This document shows positions 1-12,454 of a stretch of DNA of 64,000 nt, piece by piece; the stretch's first letter is position 1; every line of letters starts with the position of its first letter. The DNA is taken from contig NZ_JAFEUP010000004.1 of assembly GCF_016901015.1 (NCBI RefSeq), positions 372,001-436,000 of the forward strand. Reading direction: 5' to 3'. A program made the position numbers and the translations under genes. The stretch comes from Zestomonas insulae. Its GTDB lineage: Bacteria > Pseudomonadota > Gammaproteobacteria > Pseudomonadales > Pseudomonadaceae. The notes beneath the pieces were generated by a model. The model was not told the origin of the DNA, made no database searches, and worked only from the letters and a program-made list of their open reading frames with translations.

Positions 1-1040
1 GGCTGGGACACCTCGCCTTTCTTCAGCGCATACAGCGCCTTCTCGAACTCAGGATCGTAGACACCCGGCCCGGCATAACCCAGATCGCCGCCATTGCTGG
101 CCGAACCCGGGTCCTGGGAGAACTCTTTCGCCAGCGCGTCGAAGCTCTGCCCTTGGCTCAGGCGCTTCTGGATGTCCTCGATCTTCGCCTTGGCCTGCTC
201 GTCAGTGGCCTTGTCGTTCACTTCGATCAGGATGTGCGCGGCCTCGCGCTGCTCGGCAAGGTTGGCGATTTCTTTCTGGTAGCTGGCCTGCAGGTCTTCG
301 TCCTTCACGCTGACCTTGTCGAAGAAGGCTTCCTTCTTCAGTTCGACGTATTCGGCAATTACCTGCTCGGCGCTCATGTACTGAGTGGCGTGCTCGTCGT
401 AGTAGGCCTTCACTTCGTCGTCAGAGACCTTCACCGCGCTCTTGTCGGCGGCGATGGTCAGCATCGCGAAATCGCGAGTCTGCTTCTCGAGGCGGGCAAA
501 TGCCTGGATCTCATCATCAGTGACGAAGCCAGTGCCGGCGACGCCTGCACGCAGCTGGCCGATCAGCATCTCCTGCTCGAGCATCTGACGGAATTGCAGC
601 CGGGTGTAGCCCATCTGCCGAATGACCTGGTCGAAACGGTCCGAATTGAACTTGCCGTCAACCTGGAACTCCGGGGTCTGCAGAATGACCTGATCCAGTG
701 CTGCCGAAGGGAAGGAAAACTTCGCATTGCTGGCGCTTTGCAGCAGCAGCTTGCGCTCAATCAGGCCCTTGATGGCAGCGTCACGGAGCAGCTTTTCATC
801 CAGACGCGAGGCATCGAATTCCTTGCCCAGCCGCTGAATCAGTTGGCGCCGCTGCATATCCACGGCCTGGCTCAAGTCGTTCTGGCTGATCTCGTCGCCG
901 TTGACCTTGGCCGCAACCTGGTTGTGGGTGACCGCGTTGAAAATGGCATCGAAGCCGGTCAGCGCCATCAGCATGACGATGACACCGATAATGGTCTTGG
1001 CAATCCAGCCTTGTGAATTGTCCCTAATGTTCTGCAGCAT
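1..1040 (-). CDS. ppiD: PpiD, periplasmic folding chaperone (partial, C-terminus outside window)
   Basis: The frame is open from an ATG at 1038-1040 to the window edge, giving about 346 N-terminal residues of a protein that is usually about 620 long. It begins with a short cytoplasmic stretch and one membrane anchor (about residues 12-32). A SurA-like N-terminal chaperone region follows, then the start of a parvulin domain from about residue 265 (AAHILIEV, then [16 protein letters not shown]). PpiD is anchored in the inner membrane and assists folding of secreted and outer-membrane proteins as they leave the translocon. It lies downstream of hupB on the same strand, with a terminator-like hairpin between them. 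The parvulin domain is cut, so its activity cannot be judged here. Confidence 0.95.
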   Translation of the reverse strand, partial: MLQNIRDNSQGWIAKTIIGVIVMLMALTGFDAIFNAVTHNQVAAKVNGDEISQNDLSQAVDMQRRQLIQRLGKEFDASRLDEKLLRDAAIKGLIERKLLLQSASNAKFSFPSAALDQVILQTPEFQVDGKFNSDRFDQVIRQMGYTRLQFRQMLEQEMLIGQLRAGVAGTGFVTDDEIQAFARLEKQTRDFAMLTIAADKSAVKVSDDEVKAYYDEHATQYMSAEQVIAEYVELKKEAFFDKVSVKDEDLQASYQKEIANLAEQREAAHILIEVNDKATDEQAKAKIEDIQKRLSQGQSFDALAKEFSQDPGSASNGGDLGYAGPGVYDPEFEKALYALKKGEVSQ

Positions 1041-1098
1041 GCGTGCCCCCAGATACGGCCGTACTGAACGGGACAGCCGCGGAGTGTGGGTAAATCCA

Positions 1099-1131
1099 GA
1101 TATAAGAAAGGCGCATCCGAGGATGCGCCTT
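1099..1131 (-). terminator. Intrinsic terminator after hupB
   Basis: A perfect 11-bp inverted repeat (1108-1118 and 1121-1131, loop GA) is followed on the minus strand by the T-rich tail TTTCTTATA. It lies between hupB and ppiD, so most hupB transcripts probably end here. Confidence 0.7.
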
Positions 1132-1259
1132 CGATGTACTGCTGGAACGGTGGAGGATTGTAGCTACGCCCCTCACTTTCCTGTCGGTGGACCGACCAGT
1201 TACCGCTCCATGCCAGGCAGACGGTGCGTCCGCCTGGTAGGGCAAGGCCCGAAGAGCGC

Positions 1260-1532
1260 TTAGTTAACGGCGTCTTTCAGGGCTTTACCAGCTTTGAAGC
1301 CTGGGATCTTGGCAGCAGCGATGTTGATCGGCTTGCCAGTCTGCGGGTTGCGACCGGTGCGAGCAGCACGCTCTTTGACAGCGAAAGTACCGAAGCCAAC
1401 CAGCACTACAGAGTCACCAGCCTTCAGAGCGCCAGTAACGGATTCGATTACTGCGTCCAGCGCACGGCCAGCGACAGCTTTCGGGATATCAGCAGATGCG
1501 GCGATAGCATCAATCAGTTCCGACTTGTTCAC
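1260..1532 (-). CDS. hupB: DNA-binding protein HU-beta
   Basis: This 90-residue protein has the normal length for HU and reads through the whole family pattern: an N-terminal helical body ([11 protein letters not shown]), the central VLVGFGTF segment, the DNA-contacting beta arm [10 protein letters not shown], and the C-terminal helix [14 protein letters not shown] dimers bend and compact DNA in the nucleoid with little sequence preference. The gene sits between lon and ppiD, its usual place in Pseudomonas. It has its own terminator and 134 bases of upstream DNA, so it is probably a monocistronic, highly expressed unit. Confidence 0.97.
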   Translation of the reverse strand: MNKSELIDAIAASADIPKAVAGRALDAVIESVTGALKAGDSVVLVGFGTFAVKERAARTGRNPQTGKPINIAAAKIPGFKAGKALKDAVN

Positions 1533-1666
1533 TCTTAAGTCCCCTTATTCCTGTTGAGTTTGTTTCTTAATTTTTGGTGTAAGCAAAGCGGGTGGCTGAG
1601 TGGCCTGCCGACACAAGAGCCGCTTTATAACAAGGGCTAGAAAAATGTGTCAAGGAAGCCCCCCGG

Positions 1667-4063
1667 CTAATGCGTGCTGATTCGCTCCTTGGAATCAGTC
1701 TCGCGCTTGTCATCCTTTGCAACCAGCTCCGGAGCCGCATCGGGCAAGGGCTCCGGGGCGTATTGCAGCGCAATTTGCAGGACCTCGTCAATCCATTTAA
1801 CCGGTTTAATCTGCAGGTCTTGCTTAATATTCTCGGGAATTTCCTTGAGATCACGAACATTCTCTTCGGGAATGATCACGGTCTTGATTCCACCCCGATG
1901 GGCTGCCAGCAATTTCTCTTTAAGACCACCAATTGCGAGCACCTGACCACGCAGGGTGATCTCCCCGGTCATCGCCACATCGGCACGTACCGGAATCTGC
2001 GTCAATGCCGAAACCAGCGCCGTGCACATGCCAATACCGGCGCTCGGACCATCCTTCGGAGTAGCCCCCTCGGGCATATGGATGTGGATATCGCGCTTCT
2101 CATGGAAGTCCGCCGCTACCCCCAGGCTCTGCGCCCGGCTGCGCACCACGGTGAGCGCCGCGGTGATGGATTCGACCATGACGTCGCCCAGCGAGCCGGT
2201 CTTGATCAATTGCCCCTTGCCGGGGACGACCGCTGACTCGATGGTGAGCAACTCGCCACCCACCTGCGTCCAGGCCAGACCGGTCACCTGACCAATTTGA
2301 TCCTGCTGTTCCGCCAGGCCGTAGCGGTACTTCCTGACCCCCAGGAAGTGCTCCAGCGAGTCTGGGGTAACGGTTACCTTGAAGCGCTTCTCTTGCACAT
2401 GCTCCTTGACGGCCTTGCGGCACACCTTGGCAATCTGCCGCTCGAGCCCACGCACGCCGGCCTCGCGGGTGTAGTAACGAATGATGTCGCGAATCGCCGC
2501 CGACTCGAACTCTAGCTCGCCCTTCTTCAGGCCATTCGCCTGGGTCTGCTTCGGCGCGAGGTACTTCACCGCGATGTTGACTTTTTCGTCCTCGGTGTAA
2601 CCCGGCAAGCGAATCACTTCCATCCGGTCCATCAAAGGCGCCGGAATGTTCATCGAGTTGGCAGTGCAGAGGAACATCACATCGGAAAGGTCGTAGTCGA
2701 CTTCCAGATAGTGGTCGTTGAAATTGTGGTTCTGCTCGGGATCAAGCACTTCGAGCAAGGCAGACGCGGGATCGCCACGCATGTCCTGGCCCATCTTGTC
2801 GATTTCATCGAGCAGGAACAGCGGGTTGCGCACACCGACCTTGGTCATCTTCTGAATCAGGCGGCCCGGCATCGAGCCAATATAGGTGCGGCGGTGCCCG
2901 CGAATCTCTGCCTCGTCGCGCACACCACCCAAGGCCATGCGCACGAACTTGCGGTTGGTCGCATGCGCAATCGATTCGGCCAACGAGGTTTTACCTACGC
3001 CCGGCGGGCCTACAAGGCACAGCACGGGCCCTTTGACGGTTTTGACACGCTTCTGCACAGCGAGGTACTCAAGGATGCGTTCCTTGACCTCTTCAAGGCC
3101 GTAATGGTCGGCATCCAGAATCGCCTCGGCCCGCGCCAGGTCCAGACGCACCTTGCTCTCGGCTTTCCATGGAACATTGACCAACCAATCGATGTAGGAA
3201 CGCACGACAGTAGCTTCCGCCGACATCGGCGACATTTGCTTGAGCTTGTTCAGTTCGGCCTGCGCCTTGGCATAGGCCTCCTTGCTCATGCCGGAGTTCT
3301 CAATACGCTTCTTGAGCTCCTCAAGCTCGCTGTGCCCTTCGTCGCCATCACCGAGTTCCTTTTGAATGGCTTTCATCTGCTCATTCAAGTAGTACTCGCG
3401 CTGGCTGCGCTCCATCTGTTTCTTGACGCGGCCGCGAATGCGCTTTTCGACCTGCAGCAGATCGATTTCTGCGTCCAGCAGCGCGAGCACATGCTCGACG
3501 CGCGCCGACAGATCGGTAATCTCGAGAATTTCCTGCTTCTGCTCGATCTTCAACGCCATGTGCGCGGCCATGGTGTCGACCAGACGACCAGGCTCATCGA
3601 TGCTGTTCAGCGACGAGAGCACTTCGCTCGGCACTTTCTTGCCCAACTGCACGTACTGCTCGAACTGACTCAACAAGCTGCGAACAAAGACCTCGGACTC
3701 ACGTTCCGCCGTTTCAGTTTCCTCGATCAACGCCACATCGACTCGGGTGTGACCATCCACCTCGACAAAGCGCTCGGCGGCCGCGCGCTGCTCGCCCTCG
3801 ACAAGCACCTTGACAGTGCCGTCCGGTAATTTGAGCAATTGCAGCACGGTTGCAACCGTGCCGACGCGATACAGCGCTTCCTCGCTTGGGTCATCGTCGG
3901 CCGGATTCTTTTGCGCAAGCAGCAGGATCTGCTTGTCGCCGGTCATAGCGGCCTCCAGCGCCTCGATCGACTTCTCGCGACCGACAAACAGCGGGATGAC
4001 CATGTGCGGATAGACCACGACGTCACGCAGCGGCAAAAGTGGCAATTCAACTGTTGGCTTCAT
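1667..4063 (-). CDS. lon: ATP-dependent protease Lon
   Basis: Lon is a soluble ring-forming AAA+ serine protease that degrades misfolded proteins and selected regulators. The 798-residue length is typical. In order: the LON substrate domain (about 8-200), a coiled linker, the AAA+ module with Walker [10 protein letters not shown] (352-360) and Walker B LFLLDEID (near 415-422), and the C-terminal protease with the Ser-Lys dyad at S674 (KDGPSAG) and K717 (GGLKEK). All key residues are present. It lies between clpX and hupB on the same strand. A sigma-32-like promoter sits 56-86 bases upstream of the start, which fits heat-shock control. Confidence 0.98.
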   Translation of the reverse strand: MKPTVELPLLPLRDVVVYPHMVIPLFVGREKSIEALEAAMTGDKQILLLAQKNPADDDPSEEALYRVGTVATVLQLLKLPDGTVKVLVEGEQRAAAERFVEVDGHTRVDVALIEETETAERESEVFVRSLLSQFEQYVQLGKKVPSEVLSSLNSIDEPGRLVDTMAAHMALKIEQKQEILEITDLSARVEHVLALLDAEIDLLQVEKRIRGRVKKQMERSQREYYLNEQMKAIQKELGDGDEGHSELEELKKRIENSGMSKEAYAKAQAELNKLKQMSPMSAEATVVRSYIDWLVNVPWKAESKVRLDLARAEAILDADHYGLEEVKERILEYLAVQKRVKTVKGPVLCLVGPPGVGKTSLAESIAHATNRKFVRMALGGVRDEAEIRGHRRTYIGSMPGRLIQKMTKVGVRNPLFLLDEIDKMGQDMRGDPASALLEVLDPEQNHNFNDHYLEVDYDLSDVMFLCTANSMNIPAPLMDRMEVIRLPGYTEDEKVNIAVKYLAPKQTQANGLKKGELEFESAAIRDIIRYYTREAGVRGLERQIAKVCRKAVKEHVQEKRFKVTVTPDSLEHFLGVRKYRYGLAEQQDQIGQVTGLAWTQVGGELLTIESAVVPGKGQLIKTGSLGDVMVESITAALTVVRSRAQSLGVAADFHEKRDIHIHMPEGATPKDGPSAGIGMCTALVSALTQIPVRADVAMTGEITLRGQVLAIGGLKEKLLAAHRGGIKTVIIPEENVRDLKEIPENIKQDLQIKPVKWIDEVLQIALQYAPEPLPDAAPELVAKDDKRETDSKERISTH

Positions 4064-4118
4064 GATTTTGGCTCTACGGCGGCCATTTGGCCGTGAAAGG
4101 AAGGAGGTGCCTTGTCGC

Positions 4119-4149
4119 TAAGATGGAGGCAGGGGAAGGAAAAAACAAG
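4119..4149 (-). promoter_or_regulatory. Candidate sigma-32 (heat-shock) promoter of lon
   Basis: On the minus strand CTTGTTT (-35; consensus CTTGAAA) is followed after 13 bases by CCTCCATCTTA (-10; consensus CCCCATNTA). It lies between the clpX terminator and the lon start, where a separate lon promoter is needed. Read by eye against the E. coli RpoH consensus. Confidence 0.5.
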
Positions 4150-4160
4150 CGCTGGAGCCG

Positions 4161-4192
4161 GGAAATAAAAAAGGGGCCCGAAGGCCCCTTTT
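4161..4192 (-). terminator. Intrinsic terminator after clpX
   Basis: A 10-bp perfect stem (4169-4178 and 4183-4192, four-base loop) is followed on the minus strand by the tail TTATTTCC. It begins about 20 bases after the clpX stop codon and separates clpX from lon. Confidence 0.85.
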
Positions 4193-4213
4193 CTAGCTTA
4201 TACAGCACACCAA

Positions 4214-5494
4214 TCAGGCATCTGGCGCGGCTTTCGCAGGCTGCTCACTGTTCTCGTAGATCAGCAGCGGCTTAGAGGAGCCGGCAATAACGCTCTCATC
4301 GATAACCACTTTGCTGACTTCCGTCTGCGACGGAATCTCGTACATGGTGTCCAGCAGCACACCTTCCAAGATGGAGCGCAGCCCACGCGCACCGGTCTTG
4401 CGCTCAAGCGCGCGCTTGGCGACCGCACGCAACGCATCAGAACGGAACTCCAAGTCCACGCCCTCCATTTCGAAGAGCTTGGCATACTGCTTGGTCAGAG
4501 CATTCTTGGGCTCAGTCAATATCTGCATGAGTGCGGCTTCGTCCAGCTCGTCCAGAGTCGCAATGACCGGCAGACGGCCTACAAACTCCGGGATCAAGCC
4601 AAACTTGACCAAATCATCCGGTTCGACCTGACGCAGCGACTCGCCGACCTTCTTGCCCAGATCCGGACTGCGCACTTCTGCGTTGAAGCCAATCCCACCC
4701 TTGCTCGAGCGGTTCTGGATGACCTTCTCAAGCCCGGAAAACGCGCCACCGCAAATAAACAGGATGTTGCGCGTGTCGACCTGCAGGAACTCCTGCTGGG
4801 GATGCTTGCGGCCACCCTGCGGAGGAACGGAGGCGACAGTGCCTTCGATCAGCTTCAACAGTGCCTGCTGCACACCTTCACCCGAGACATCACGCGTAAT
4901 CGACGGGTTGTCGGACTTGCGCGAAATCTTATCGATTTCGTCGATATAGACGATGCCCATCTGGGCCTTTTCCACATCGTAATCGCACTTCTGCAGCAGC
5001 TTCTGGATGATGTTCTCCACATCCTCGCCGACGTAGCCGGCTTCCGTCAGCGTCGTCGCGTCAGCAATGGTGAACGGCACATTCAGCAGACGCGCCAGCG
5101 TCTCAGCAAGCAGCGTCTTGCCGGAACCCGTCGGCCCGATCAGCAAGATGTTGCTCTTGCCCAATTCAACGTCTTCTTTCTTATCGCGCTGGTTGAGTCG
5201 CTTGTAGTGGTTGTATACCGCTACAGCGAGGATCTTCTTCGCGCGCTCCTGACCGATAACATATTGATCGAGGATGCCGCTGATTTCCTTGGGTGCCGGA
5301 AGCTTGTGCGCATTGTTCTCGGCCTGCGCCTCCTGCACCTCCTCACGGATGATGTCGTTGCACAGGTCGACGCATTCGTCGCAGATAAAGACCGAGGGGC
5401 CGGCAATCAATTTGCGTACTTCGTGCTGGCTTTTGCCGCAGAAGGAACAATAGAGCAGCTTGCCGTTATCCTCGCCGTTGCGGGTATCAGTCAT
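4214..5494 (-). CDS. clpX: ClpX, ATP-binding unfoldase subunit of ClpXP
   Basis: ClpX unfolds tagged proteins and feeds them to ClpP. I start it at the ATG at 5492-5494, giving [12 protein letters not shown] and 426 residues, the length of known Pseudomonas ClpX; an in-frame ATG 45 bases further out would add an unconserved leader. Visible features: a C4 zinc finger (C16, C19, C38, C41), Walker A GPTGSGKT (120-127), Walker B YIDEID (183-188), the pore loop GYVGED (153-158), and the IGF loop (268-270) that docks on ClpP. It follows clpP by 107 bases on the same strand and ends at a strong terminator, so clpP-clpX probably forms one unit. Confidence 0.98.
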   Translation of the reverse strand: MTDTRNGEDNGKLLYCSFCGKSQHEVRKLIAGPSVFICDECVDLCNDIIREEVQEAQAENNAHKLPAPKEISGILDQYVIGQERAKKILAVAVYNHYKRLNQRDKKEDVELGKSNILLIGPTGSGKTLLAETLARLLNVPFTIADATTLTEAGYVGEDVENIIQKLLQKCDYDVEKAQMGIVYIDEIDKISRKSDNPSITRDVSGEGVQQALLKLIEGTVASVPPQGGRKHPQQEFLQVDTRNILFICGGAFSGLEKVIQNRSSKGGIGFNAEVRSPDLGKKVGESLRQVEPDDLVKFGLIPEFVGRLPVIATLDELDEAALMQILTEPKNALTKQYAKLFEMEGVDLEFRSDALRAVAKRALERKTGARGLRSILEGVLLDTMYEIPSQTEVSKVVIDESVIAGSSKPLLIYENSEQPAKAAPDA

Positions 5495-5601
5495 TCGATC
5501 AATCCAATCCGGTAGGCTTGAAACACAAGATGAAGGCAAATGCGGGCATTTTCAAGCCCGCAGAGCGGTCGGCCAACGACCGACCGTAAGTGCGGAGGGG
5601 C

Positions 5602-6246
5602 TTAGCTGGCGATCTGGCGCTTGGTCAGAACCTGGTCAATCAGGCCGTATTTGACCGCGTCTTCGCCACTCATGAAGTTGTCGCGATCGGTATCACGGGC
5701 GATGACATCGATAGGCTGACCAGTGTGGTCGGCCAGAATCTTGTTCAGACGTTCACGAATGGTGAGGATTTCGCGCGCGTGAATCTCGATGTCCGACGCC
5801 TGCCCCTGAAAACCGCCCAGTGGCTGGTGAATCATCATGCGCGAGTGCGGCAGGCAATAACGCTTGCCGGCAGCGCCGCCCGCCAACAACAGGGCACCCA
5901 TGCTGCAGGCCTGGCCGATGCAGATGGTCGACACGTCGGGCTTGATGAATTGCATGGTGTCGTAGATCGACATGCCAGCAGTCACCGAGCCGCCCGGCGA
6001 GTTGATATACAGGTGAATATCCTTGTCCGGGTTCTCGGCTTCAAGGAACAGCAGCTGCGCGGCAACCAGGTTGGCCATGTAGTCTTCGACCTGGCCGATC
6101 AGGAAAATCACGCGCTCCTTCAGCAGGCGCGAATAGATGTCATAGGCACGCTCACCGCGTGCCGACTGTTCGATAACCATCGGCACCAAGCCACCTGCGG
6201 CCTGGATGTCGGGCATTTGCTGCGTGTAGAACGGATTACGGGACAT
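5602..6246 (-). CDS. clpP: ClpP, proteolytic subunit of ClpXP/ClpAP
   Basis: This 214-residue serine peptidase of the Clp complex forms double heptameric rings in the cytoplasm. The catalytic triad is complete: S115 in GQACSMGA, H140 in SRMMIHQP, and D189 in DTDRDNF. The oxyanion strand NSPGGSV is at 82-88. A short N-terminal propeptide before the mature core is expected for the family. The gene lies between tig and clpX, the usual order in gammaproteobacteria. A hairpin between tig and clpP may reduce read-through from tig. Confidence 0.98.
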   Translation of the reverse strand: MSRNPFYTQQMPDIQAAGGLVPMVIEQSARGERAYDIYSRLLKERVIFLIGQVEDYMANLVAAQLLFLEAENPDKDIHLYINSPGGSVTAGMSIYDTMQFIKPDVSTICIGQACSMGALLLAGGAAGKRYCLPHSRMMIHQPLGGFQGQASDIEIHAREILTIRERLNKILADHTGQPIDVIARDTDRDNFMSGEDAVKYGLIDQVLTKRQIAS

Positions 6247-6286
6247 GTCTTGCGATCGCTCCCTAACTTGTCATGTCTCAGATACA

Positions 6287-6314
6287 CATAAGCCAGCACG
6301 GAGGCTGGCTTATG
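6287..6314 (-). other. 11-bp hairpin between tig and clpP
   Basis: Perfect inverted repeat (6287-6297 and 6304-6314, six-base loop) in the tig-clpP gap. The minus-strand tail (TGTATCTGAG) is not a T-run, so it may be a weak terminator, an RNA-processing site or a stabilising stem that sets different tig and clpP levels. Confidence 0.55.
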
Positions 6315-6336
6315 GTGTGCTCGTACTTCGGGAGGA

Positions 6337-7647
6337 TCAGGCTGCTTGCGGAGCTTCAGCCGGCTTGACCGCTTCCTCGTAAGAGACCTGTTTGTCGGTC
6401 ACTTTGGCCTTCTGCAGAACAGTATCTACAACTTGCTCTTCCAGCACAACCGAACGCACTTCGTTGAGCTGCTGGTCGTTTTTGTAGTACCAGGCGACTA
6501 CTTGCTCCGGCTCTTGGTAAGCCGAGGCCATTTCCTGAATCAGCTCACGAACGCGGGCTTCGTCCGGCTTCAGCTCGAACTGCTTGACTACTTCAGCGAC
6601 GATCAGACCGAGGACCACGCGGCGCTTGGCCTGCTCTTCAAAGAGCTCAGCCGGCAGTTGATCAGGCTTGATGTTGCCACCGAACTGCTGCACCGCTTGC
6701 ACGCGCAGACGGTTCACTTCGTTGCCGATCAGCGCCTTCGGCACCTCGATCGGGTTAGCAGCCAGCAGACCATCCATCACCTGATTTTTCACCTTGGACT
6801 TGATGGCCTGGCGCAGCTCGCGCTCCATGTTCTTGCCAACTTCGGTCCGGAAGCCTTCGAGGCCACCTTCCTTGATCCCAAACAGGGCAAAGAAGTCGTC
6901 GTTCAGCTCAGGCAGCTTGGCTTCGGAAACGCTGTTCACAGTAACAGTGAACTCGGCCGCTTTACCGGCCAGATCCAGATTCTGGTAGTCCTCCGGGAAG
7001 CTCAGGCTCAGCACACGCTCTTCGCCAGCCTTTGCACCCACCAGACCTTCCTCGAAGCCCGGAATCATGCGACCCGAACCCAGCACCAGCGCGGTGCCCT
7101 TGGCCGAGCCACCAGCGAATGCTTCGCCGTCAACCTTGCCAACGAAATCGATGTTCAGTTGATCGTCATTCTGAGCGGCGCGCTCGACCTTCTCGAAGCG
7201 AGTGTTCTGCTTGCGCAGAATTTCCAGCATGCTGTCGACATCGGCAGCGTGAACATCAGCTTGCAGACGCTCAACGGCAACAGCGTCGAAGCCCGACACC
7301 TGGAATTCCGGAAACACTTCGAAGGTCGCGACGTATTCCAGATCCTTGCCTTTCTCAAAGGCCTTCGGCTCGACCGACGGCGCGCCTGCCGGGTTCAGCT
7401 TCTGCTCGACGACTGCTTCGTAGAAGGTTTCCTGGATCAGGTCACTCAGCGCTTCCTGGCGCGCAGCACCTTCGTAGCGCTGGCGAATCACGTTCATCGG
7501 CACCTTGCCCGGGCGGAAGCCTGGGATCTTGGCGCGGCGGGCAGTCTGTTGCAGACGCTTGTTGACTTCAGTCTCGATACGCTCGGCCGGAACGCCGACA
7601 GTCATGCGACGCTCAAGAGCGGAAGTGTTTTCAACAGAAACTTGCAT
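6337..7647 (-). CDS. tig: Trigger factor, ribosome-associated chaperone
   Basis: Trigger factor binds the ribosome exit tunnel and shields new chains; it also has a prolyl isomerase domain. I start it at the ATG at 7645-7647 ([14 protein letters not shown], 436 residues, the usual length), preceded by AGGA at good spacing; an in-frame ATG 18 bases upstream is less likely. The ribosome-binding loop with GFRPGKVP is at about residues 43-50. The FKBP-like domain (about 150-240) shows [13 protein letters not shown], and the rest is the helical C-terminal cradle. It is the first gene of the tig-clpP-clpX group. Confidence 0.98.
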   Translation of the reverse strand: MQVSVENTSALERRMTVGVPAERIETEVNKRLQQTARRAKIPGFRPGKVPMNVIRQRYEGAARQEALSDLIQETFYEAVVEQKLNPAGAPSVEPKAFEKGKDLEYVATFEVFPEFQVSGFDAVAVERLQADVHAADVDSMLEILRKQNTRFEKVERAAQNDDQLNIDFVGKVDGEAFAGGSAKGTALVLGSGRMIPGFEEGLVGAKAGEERVLSLSFPEDYQNLDLAGKAAEFTVTVNSVSEAKLPELNDDFFALFGIKEGGLEGFRTEVGKNMERELRQAIKSKVKNQVMDGLLAANPIEVPKALIGNEVNRLRVQAVQQFGGNIKPDQLPAELFEEQAKRRVVLGLIVAEVVKQFELKPDEARVRELIQEMASAYQEPEQVVAWYYKNDQQLNEVRSVVLEEQVVDTVLQKAKVTDKQVSYEEAVKPAEAPQAA

Positions 7648-7778
7648 GGATATTCCTCGTTGCACAGACGTTAGCCGGGCGTTCCGGCCCCAGAATCAAG
7701 GGCAAGCATTCTAGTAGGTGATTTCGAAGAAGTCACCCTGCCGGTGACCGGGACAGCAGGAAGGAAAGCCTTGAATGA

Positions 7779-7863
7779 TGGTGCGGACGGAGAGACTCGA
7801 ACTCTCACACCTTGCGGCGCCAGAACCTAAATCTGGTGTGTCTACCAATTTCACCACGTCCGC
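7779..7863 (-). tRNA. tRNA-Leu (anticodon UAG)
   Basis: The minus strand folds as a class II tRNA with a long variable arm. Acceptor GCGGACG pairs with CGTCCGC, the anticodon stem CCAGA/TCTGG holds loop TTTAGGT (UAG, reads CUN), and the T arm has GTTCGAGTC. The 3' CCA is encoded at 7779-7781. It lies 53 bases downstream of tRNA-His on the same strand. Confidence 0.95.
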
Positions 7864-7878
7864 AGACAAGCTTTAAAG

Positions 7879-7908
7879 CAAGACGCCAGGCTTAAACCTG
7901 GCGTCTTG
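7879..7908. repeat. 12-bp inverted repeat between tRNA-His and tRNA-Leu
   Basis: Perfect stem (7879-7890 and 7897-7908, loop CTTAAA) fills most of the gap between the two tRNA genes. It has no T-run on either strand and may guide processing of a tRNA precursor or be a weak terminator. Confidence 0.5.
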
Positions 7909-7915
7909 TAAAATA

Positions 7916-7992
7916 TGGGGTGGACGATGGGAATCGAACCCACGACAACAGGAATCACAATCCTGCGCTCTACCAACTGAGCTACGCCCACC
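7916..7992 (-). tRNA. tRNA-His (anticodon GUG)
   Basis: Cloverleaf with the extra G(-1) opposite C73 that marks tRNA-His. The anticodon stem CAGGA/TCCTG holds loop TTGTGAT (GUG), the T arm is GTGGGTTCGATTCCCAT, and CCA is encoded. Confidence 0.96.
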
Positions 7993-8021
7993 ATATTGCA
8001 TGCTTGCATGAAACTGCCGAA

Positions 8022-8098
8022 TGGCGCACCCGGCAGGACTCGAACCTGCGACCATCCGCTTAGAAGGCGGATGCTCTATCCAGCTGAGCTACGGGCGC
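8022..8098 (-). tRNA. tRNA-Arg (anticodon UCU)
   Basis: Cloverleaf starting GCGCCCGTAGCTC, with anticodon stem TCCGC/GCGGA and loop CTTCTAA (UCU, reads AGA), and an encoded CCA. It closely matches the E. coli tRNA-Arg(UCU) pattern. First of three tRNA genes on this strand. Confidence 0.96.
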
Positions 8099-8374
8099 TT
8101 AATCATCGCACTTCAGTTGAAGCACAGACTAAAAGCTTTGGCAGGAACAAATCAGAACCAACTTGCCTTGCCTTCTAACCCGGCGCTAGCCGTGCTCGAC
8201 AAGCGGGGCGAATGTTAATGGCGCATCTGAAACACGTCAACAGCAAAACGCAAAAAAATCAGCGAGATAAAGGAGTTACATGAATTTGCCGCCGCGCTGC
8301 CTTTGCCCACACCCCGAGGCATGCGAGAATGCGCGTCCTTTTTCCCACTCCTTCTTGATGGTTAAGCACGCGTC

Positions 8375-9229
8375 ATGACTGCACAATTGATCGACGGCAA
8401 AGCGATCGCCGCTAGCCTCCGCCAGCAGATCGCCCAGCGTGTCGCCGAGCGCCGCGAGCAGCAACTGCGAGCCCCCGGACTGGCTGTAATCCTGGTCGGC
8501 ACCGACCCCGCCTCTCAAGTCTATGTTTCGCACAAGCGTAAAGACTGCGAAGAAGTCGGCTTTCTCTCCGAGGCCTACGATCTCCCCGCGAACACCACGC
8601 AGAATGAGCTACGCGAGCTGATCGATCGACTCAATGATGCGCCGGAGATCGACGGCATTCTGCTGCAGCTGCCGCTGCCGGAACACCTGGACGCCTCGCA
8701 ACTGCTTGAGCGCATCCGCCCGGACAAAGATGTCGACGGCTTCCACCCGTACAACGTCGGCCGCCTAGCGCAGCGCATCCCGCTACTGCGCCCCTGCACG
8801 CCGAAAGGCATCATGACACTGCTCAACAGCACCGGCGCCAACCTGTACGGCATGAACGCCGTGGTAGTCGGCGCGTCCAACATTGTCGGCCGACCGATGG
8901 CGCTGGAGCTGTTGCTGGCTGGCTGCACGGTCACCGTCACGCACCGCTTTACCAAGGACCTGGCAGCCCACGTGGTAAACGCCGACCTGGTGGTGGTCGC
9001 GGTCGGCAAACCTGGACTGGTGAAAGGCGAATGGATCAAGCCAGGCGCCATCGTCATCGATGTCGGCATCAATCGACAGGAAGATGGCAAACTCATCGGT
9101 GACGTCGGCTATGAAGCGGCGCTCGAGCGCGCCAGCTGGATCACTCCGGTCCCCGGCGGCGTCGGACCAATGACCCGCGCCTGCCTGCTGGAAAACACGC
9201 TGTACGCCGCCGAGCACCTCCACTCGTAA
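8375..9229 (+). CDS. folD: FolD, methylenetetrahydrofolate dehydrogenase/cyclohydrolase
   Basis: This bifunctional cytoplasmic enzyme interconverts 5,10-methylene-, methenyl- and 10-formyl-tetrahydrofolate using NADP, supplying one-carbon units for purines and formyl-Met. The 284-residue length is typical. Motifs: [13 protein letters not shown] with the catalytic lysine (about residue 56), PLPEHLD, the substrate loop PCTPKG, and the Rossmann signature [11 protein letters not shown]. It is a single gene transcribed away from the tRNA cluster and ends at a bidirectional terminator shared with cysS. Confidence 0.97.
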   Translation: MTAQLIDGKAIAASLRQQIAQRVAERREQQLRAPGLAVILVGTDPASQVYVSHKRKDCEEVGFLSEAYDLPANTTQNELRELIDRLNDAPEIDGILLQLPLPEHLDASQLLERIRPDKDVDGFHPYNVGRLAQRIPLLRPCTPKGIMTLLNSTGANLYGMNAVVVGASNIVGRPMALELLLAGCTVTVTHRFTKDLAAHVVNADLVVVAVGKPGLVKGEWIKPGAIVIDVGINRQEDGKLIGDVGYEAALERASWITPVPGGVGPMTRACLLENTLYAAEHLHS

Positions 9230-9241
9230 GGCACAGCCAAT

Positions 9242-9269
9242 AAAAAAGGCCGCATCAGCGGCCTTTTTT
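9242..9269. terminator. Bidirectional terminator between folD and cysS
   Basis: A 12-bp perfect stem (9242-9253 and 9258-9269, loop ATCA) with six A at one end and six T at the other. It lies between the convergent folD and cysS genes and can serve both strands. Confidence 0.92.
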
Positions 9270-9281
9270 ATTGCTGGCGGA

Positions 9282-10666
9282 TTACTCAGCCAGGCGCCAG
9301 GTCGTACCCGCCTTGCCATCCTCGAGCACAACTCCGAGTGCGGTGAGCTGATCGCGAATGCGATCGGACTCAGCCCAATCCTTCGCCGCCCGTGCAGCCA
9401 AGCGCGCCTGAATCAGTGCCTCGACCTGCCCTGCATCCACCCGTCCCTCGGCACCCGCTTTGAGGAACGCATCCGGATCCAGTTGCAGCACGCCCAGCAA
9501 GCCAGCCAGCTCCTTCAGCCGAGCAGCCAGCCCAGCAGCCGCCCGAGCATCGCTCTCGCGCAACCGATTCACCTCGCGAGCCATCTCGAACAGCACCGCG
9601 CAGGCTTCCGGCGAGTTGAAATCATCATCCATCGCCGCCGCGAACCGCTCGACAAACACCTCACCGCCCGCCGGCGCAGTCTCTGGCAGCCCCTTCAAGG
9701 CATGGTAGAAGCGCTCCAGGGCGCCCTTGGCCTCCTTGAGGCTGTCTTCGGAGTAATTGATCGGACTGCGGTAGTGACTGGACACCAGCAGGTAGCGGAC
9801 CACCTCGGGGTGATACTTTTCCAGCACTTCGCGGATGGTGAAGAAATTGCCTAACGACTTGGACATCTTCTCGCCATCCACGCGCACCGCGCCGGCATGC
9901 ATCCATGCGTTGGCGTAGAGCTTGCCGGTGGCCGCCTCGCTTTGGGCAATCTCGTTCTCGTGGTGCGGGAACACCAGATCCGGCCCACCGCCATGGATGT
10001 CGAAAGTCTCGCCCAGGCAGCAGGTCGACATCACCGAACACTCGATATGCCAGCCCGGACGACCGGCACCCCACGGCGACGCCCAGCTCGGCTCACCCGG
10101 CTTGACGCCCTTCCACAGGACGAAATCCAGCGGATCCTGCTTGGCCTCGTCGACCTCGATGCGTGCACCGATGCGCAGGTCCTCGATCTTCTTGCGCGAC
10201 AACTTGCCGTAGCCGACGAACTTGCCGACCCGGTAGTACACATCACCATTGCCTGGCGCGTAAGCGAAGTCTTTGTCGATCAGGGTCTGGATCATTGCGT
10301 GCATGCCGGCGATATGCTCGGTGGCACGCGGCTCCGCATCGGGACGCAGCACCGCGAGGCGCGCCTCGTCCTCATGCATCGCGGCGATCATGCGCTCGAC
10401 CAGTGCCTCGAACGGCTCGCCATTCTCATTGGCACGACGAATGATCTTGTCGTCGATGTCGGTGATGTTGCGCACATAGGTCAGCGCATAACCGCTGTGG
10501 CGCAGCCAGCGCGCAATCACGTCGAATGCCACCATTACCCGGGCATGGCCGATGTGGCAGAAGTCGTAGACGGTCATGCCGCACACGTACATGCGCACGT
10601 TGTTACCGTCCAGCGGCTTGAAGACTTCCTTGGTCTTGGACAGGGTGTTGTAGATCGACAGCGCCA

Positions 10667-10670
<4 letters not shown>
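9282..10670 (-). CDS. cysS: Cysteinyl-tRNA synthetase
   Basis: Class I synthetase that charges tRNA-Cys in the cytoplasm, 462 residues. Motifs: C30 in VCGMTVYD, the HIGH signature (39-42), zinc ligands C30, C211, H236 and E240 (HIECSVM; FPHHENE), and KMSKS (268-272). The C-terminal anticodon-binding part is complete. Two consecutive ATG codons lie at the start (10668-10670 and 10665-10667). The first overlaps the glnS stop as ATGA, so the two synthetases are probably translationally coupled. The adjacent pair glnS-cysS is normal in Pseudomonas. Confidence 0.97.
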
Positions 10671-12334
<1,664 letters not shown>

Positions 12335-12454
12335 GGGATCCTTGATCATGCTGGTGCGCGGCTCAGGGTAGGCCGCTCAAATCAAAGCGCTTATCATAGC
12401 CGAAGCTGTCAACCCCCTGACAGGCCTTCGATTTTTCGACAGAGCGATTCCACC

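Noticed and set aside
1041..1259. A tRNA or small RNA in the hupB-ppiD gap
   Set aside because: Only the terminator stem is well formed; no cloverleaf or second hairpin with a T-run was found.
5495..5539. A 15-residue longer N-terminus for ClpX
   Set aside because: The residues [15 protein letters not shown] have no match to the conserved ClpX start [12 protein letters not shown]; the inner ATG gives the normal length.
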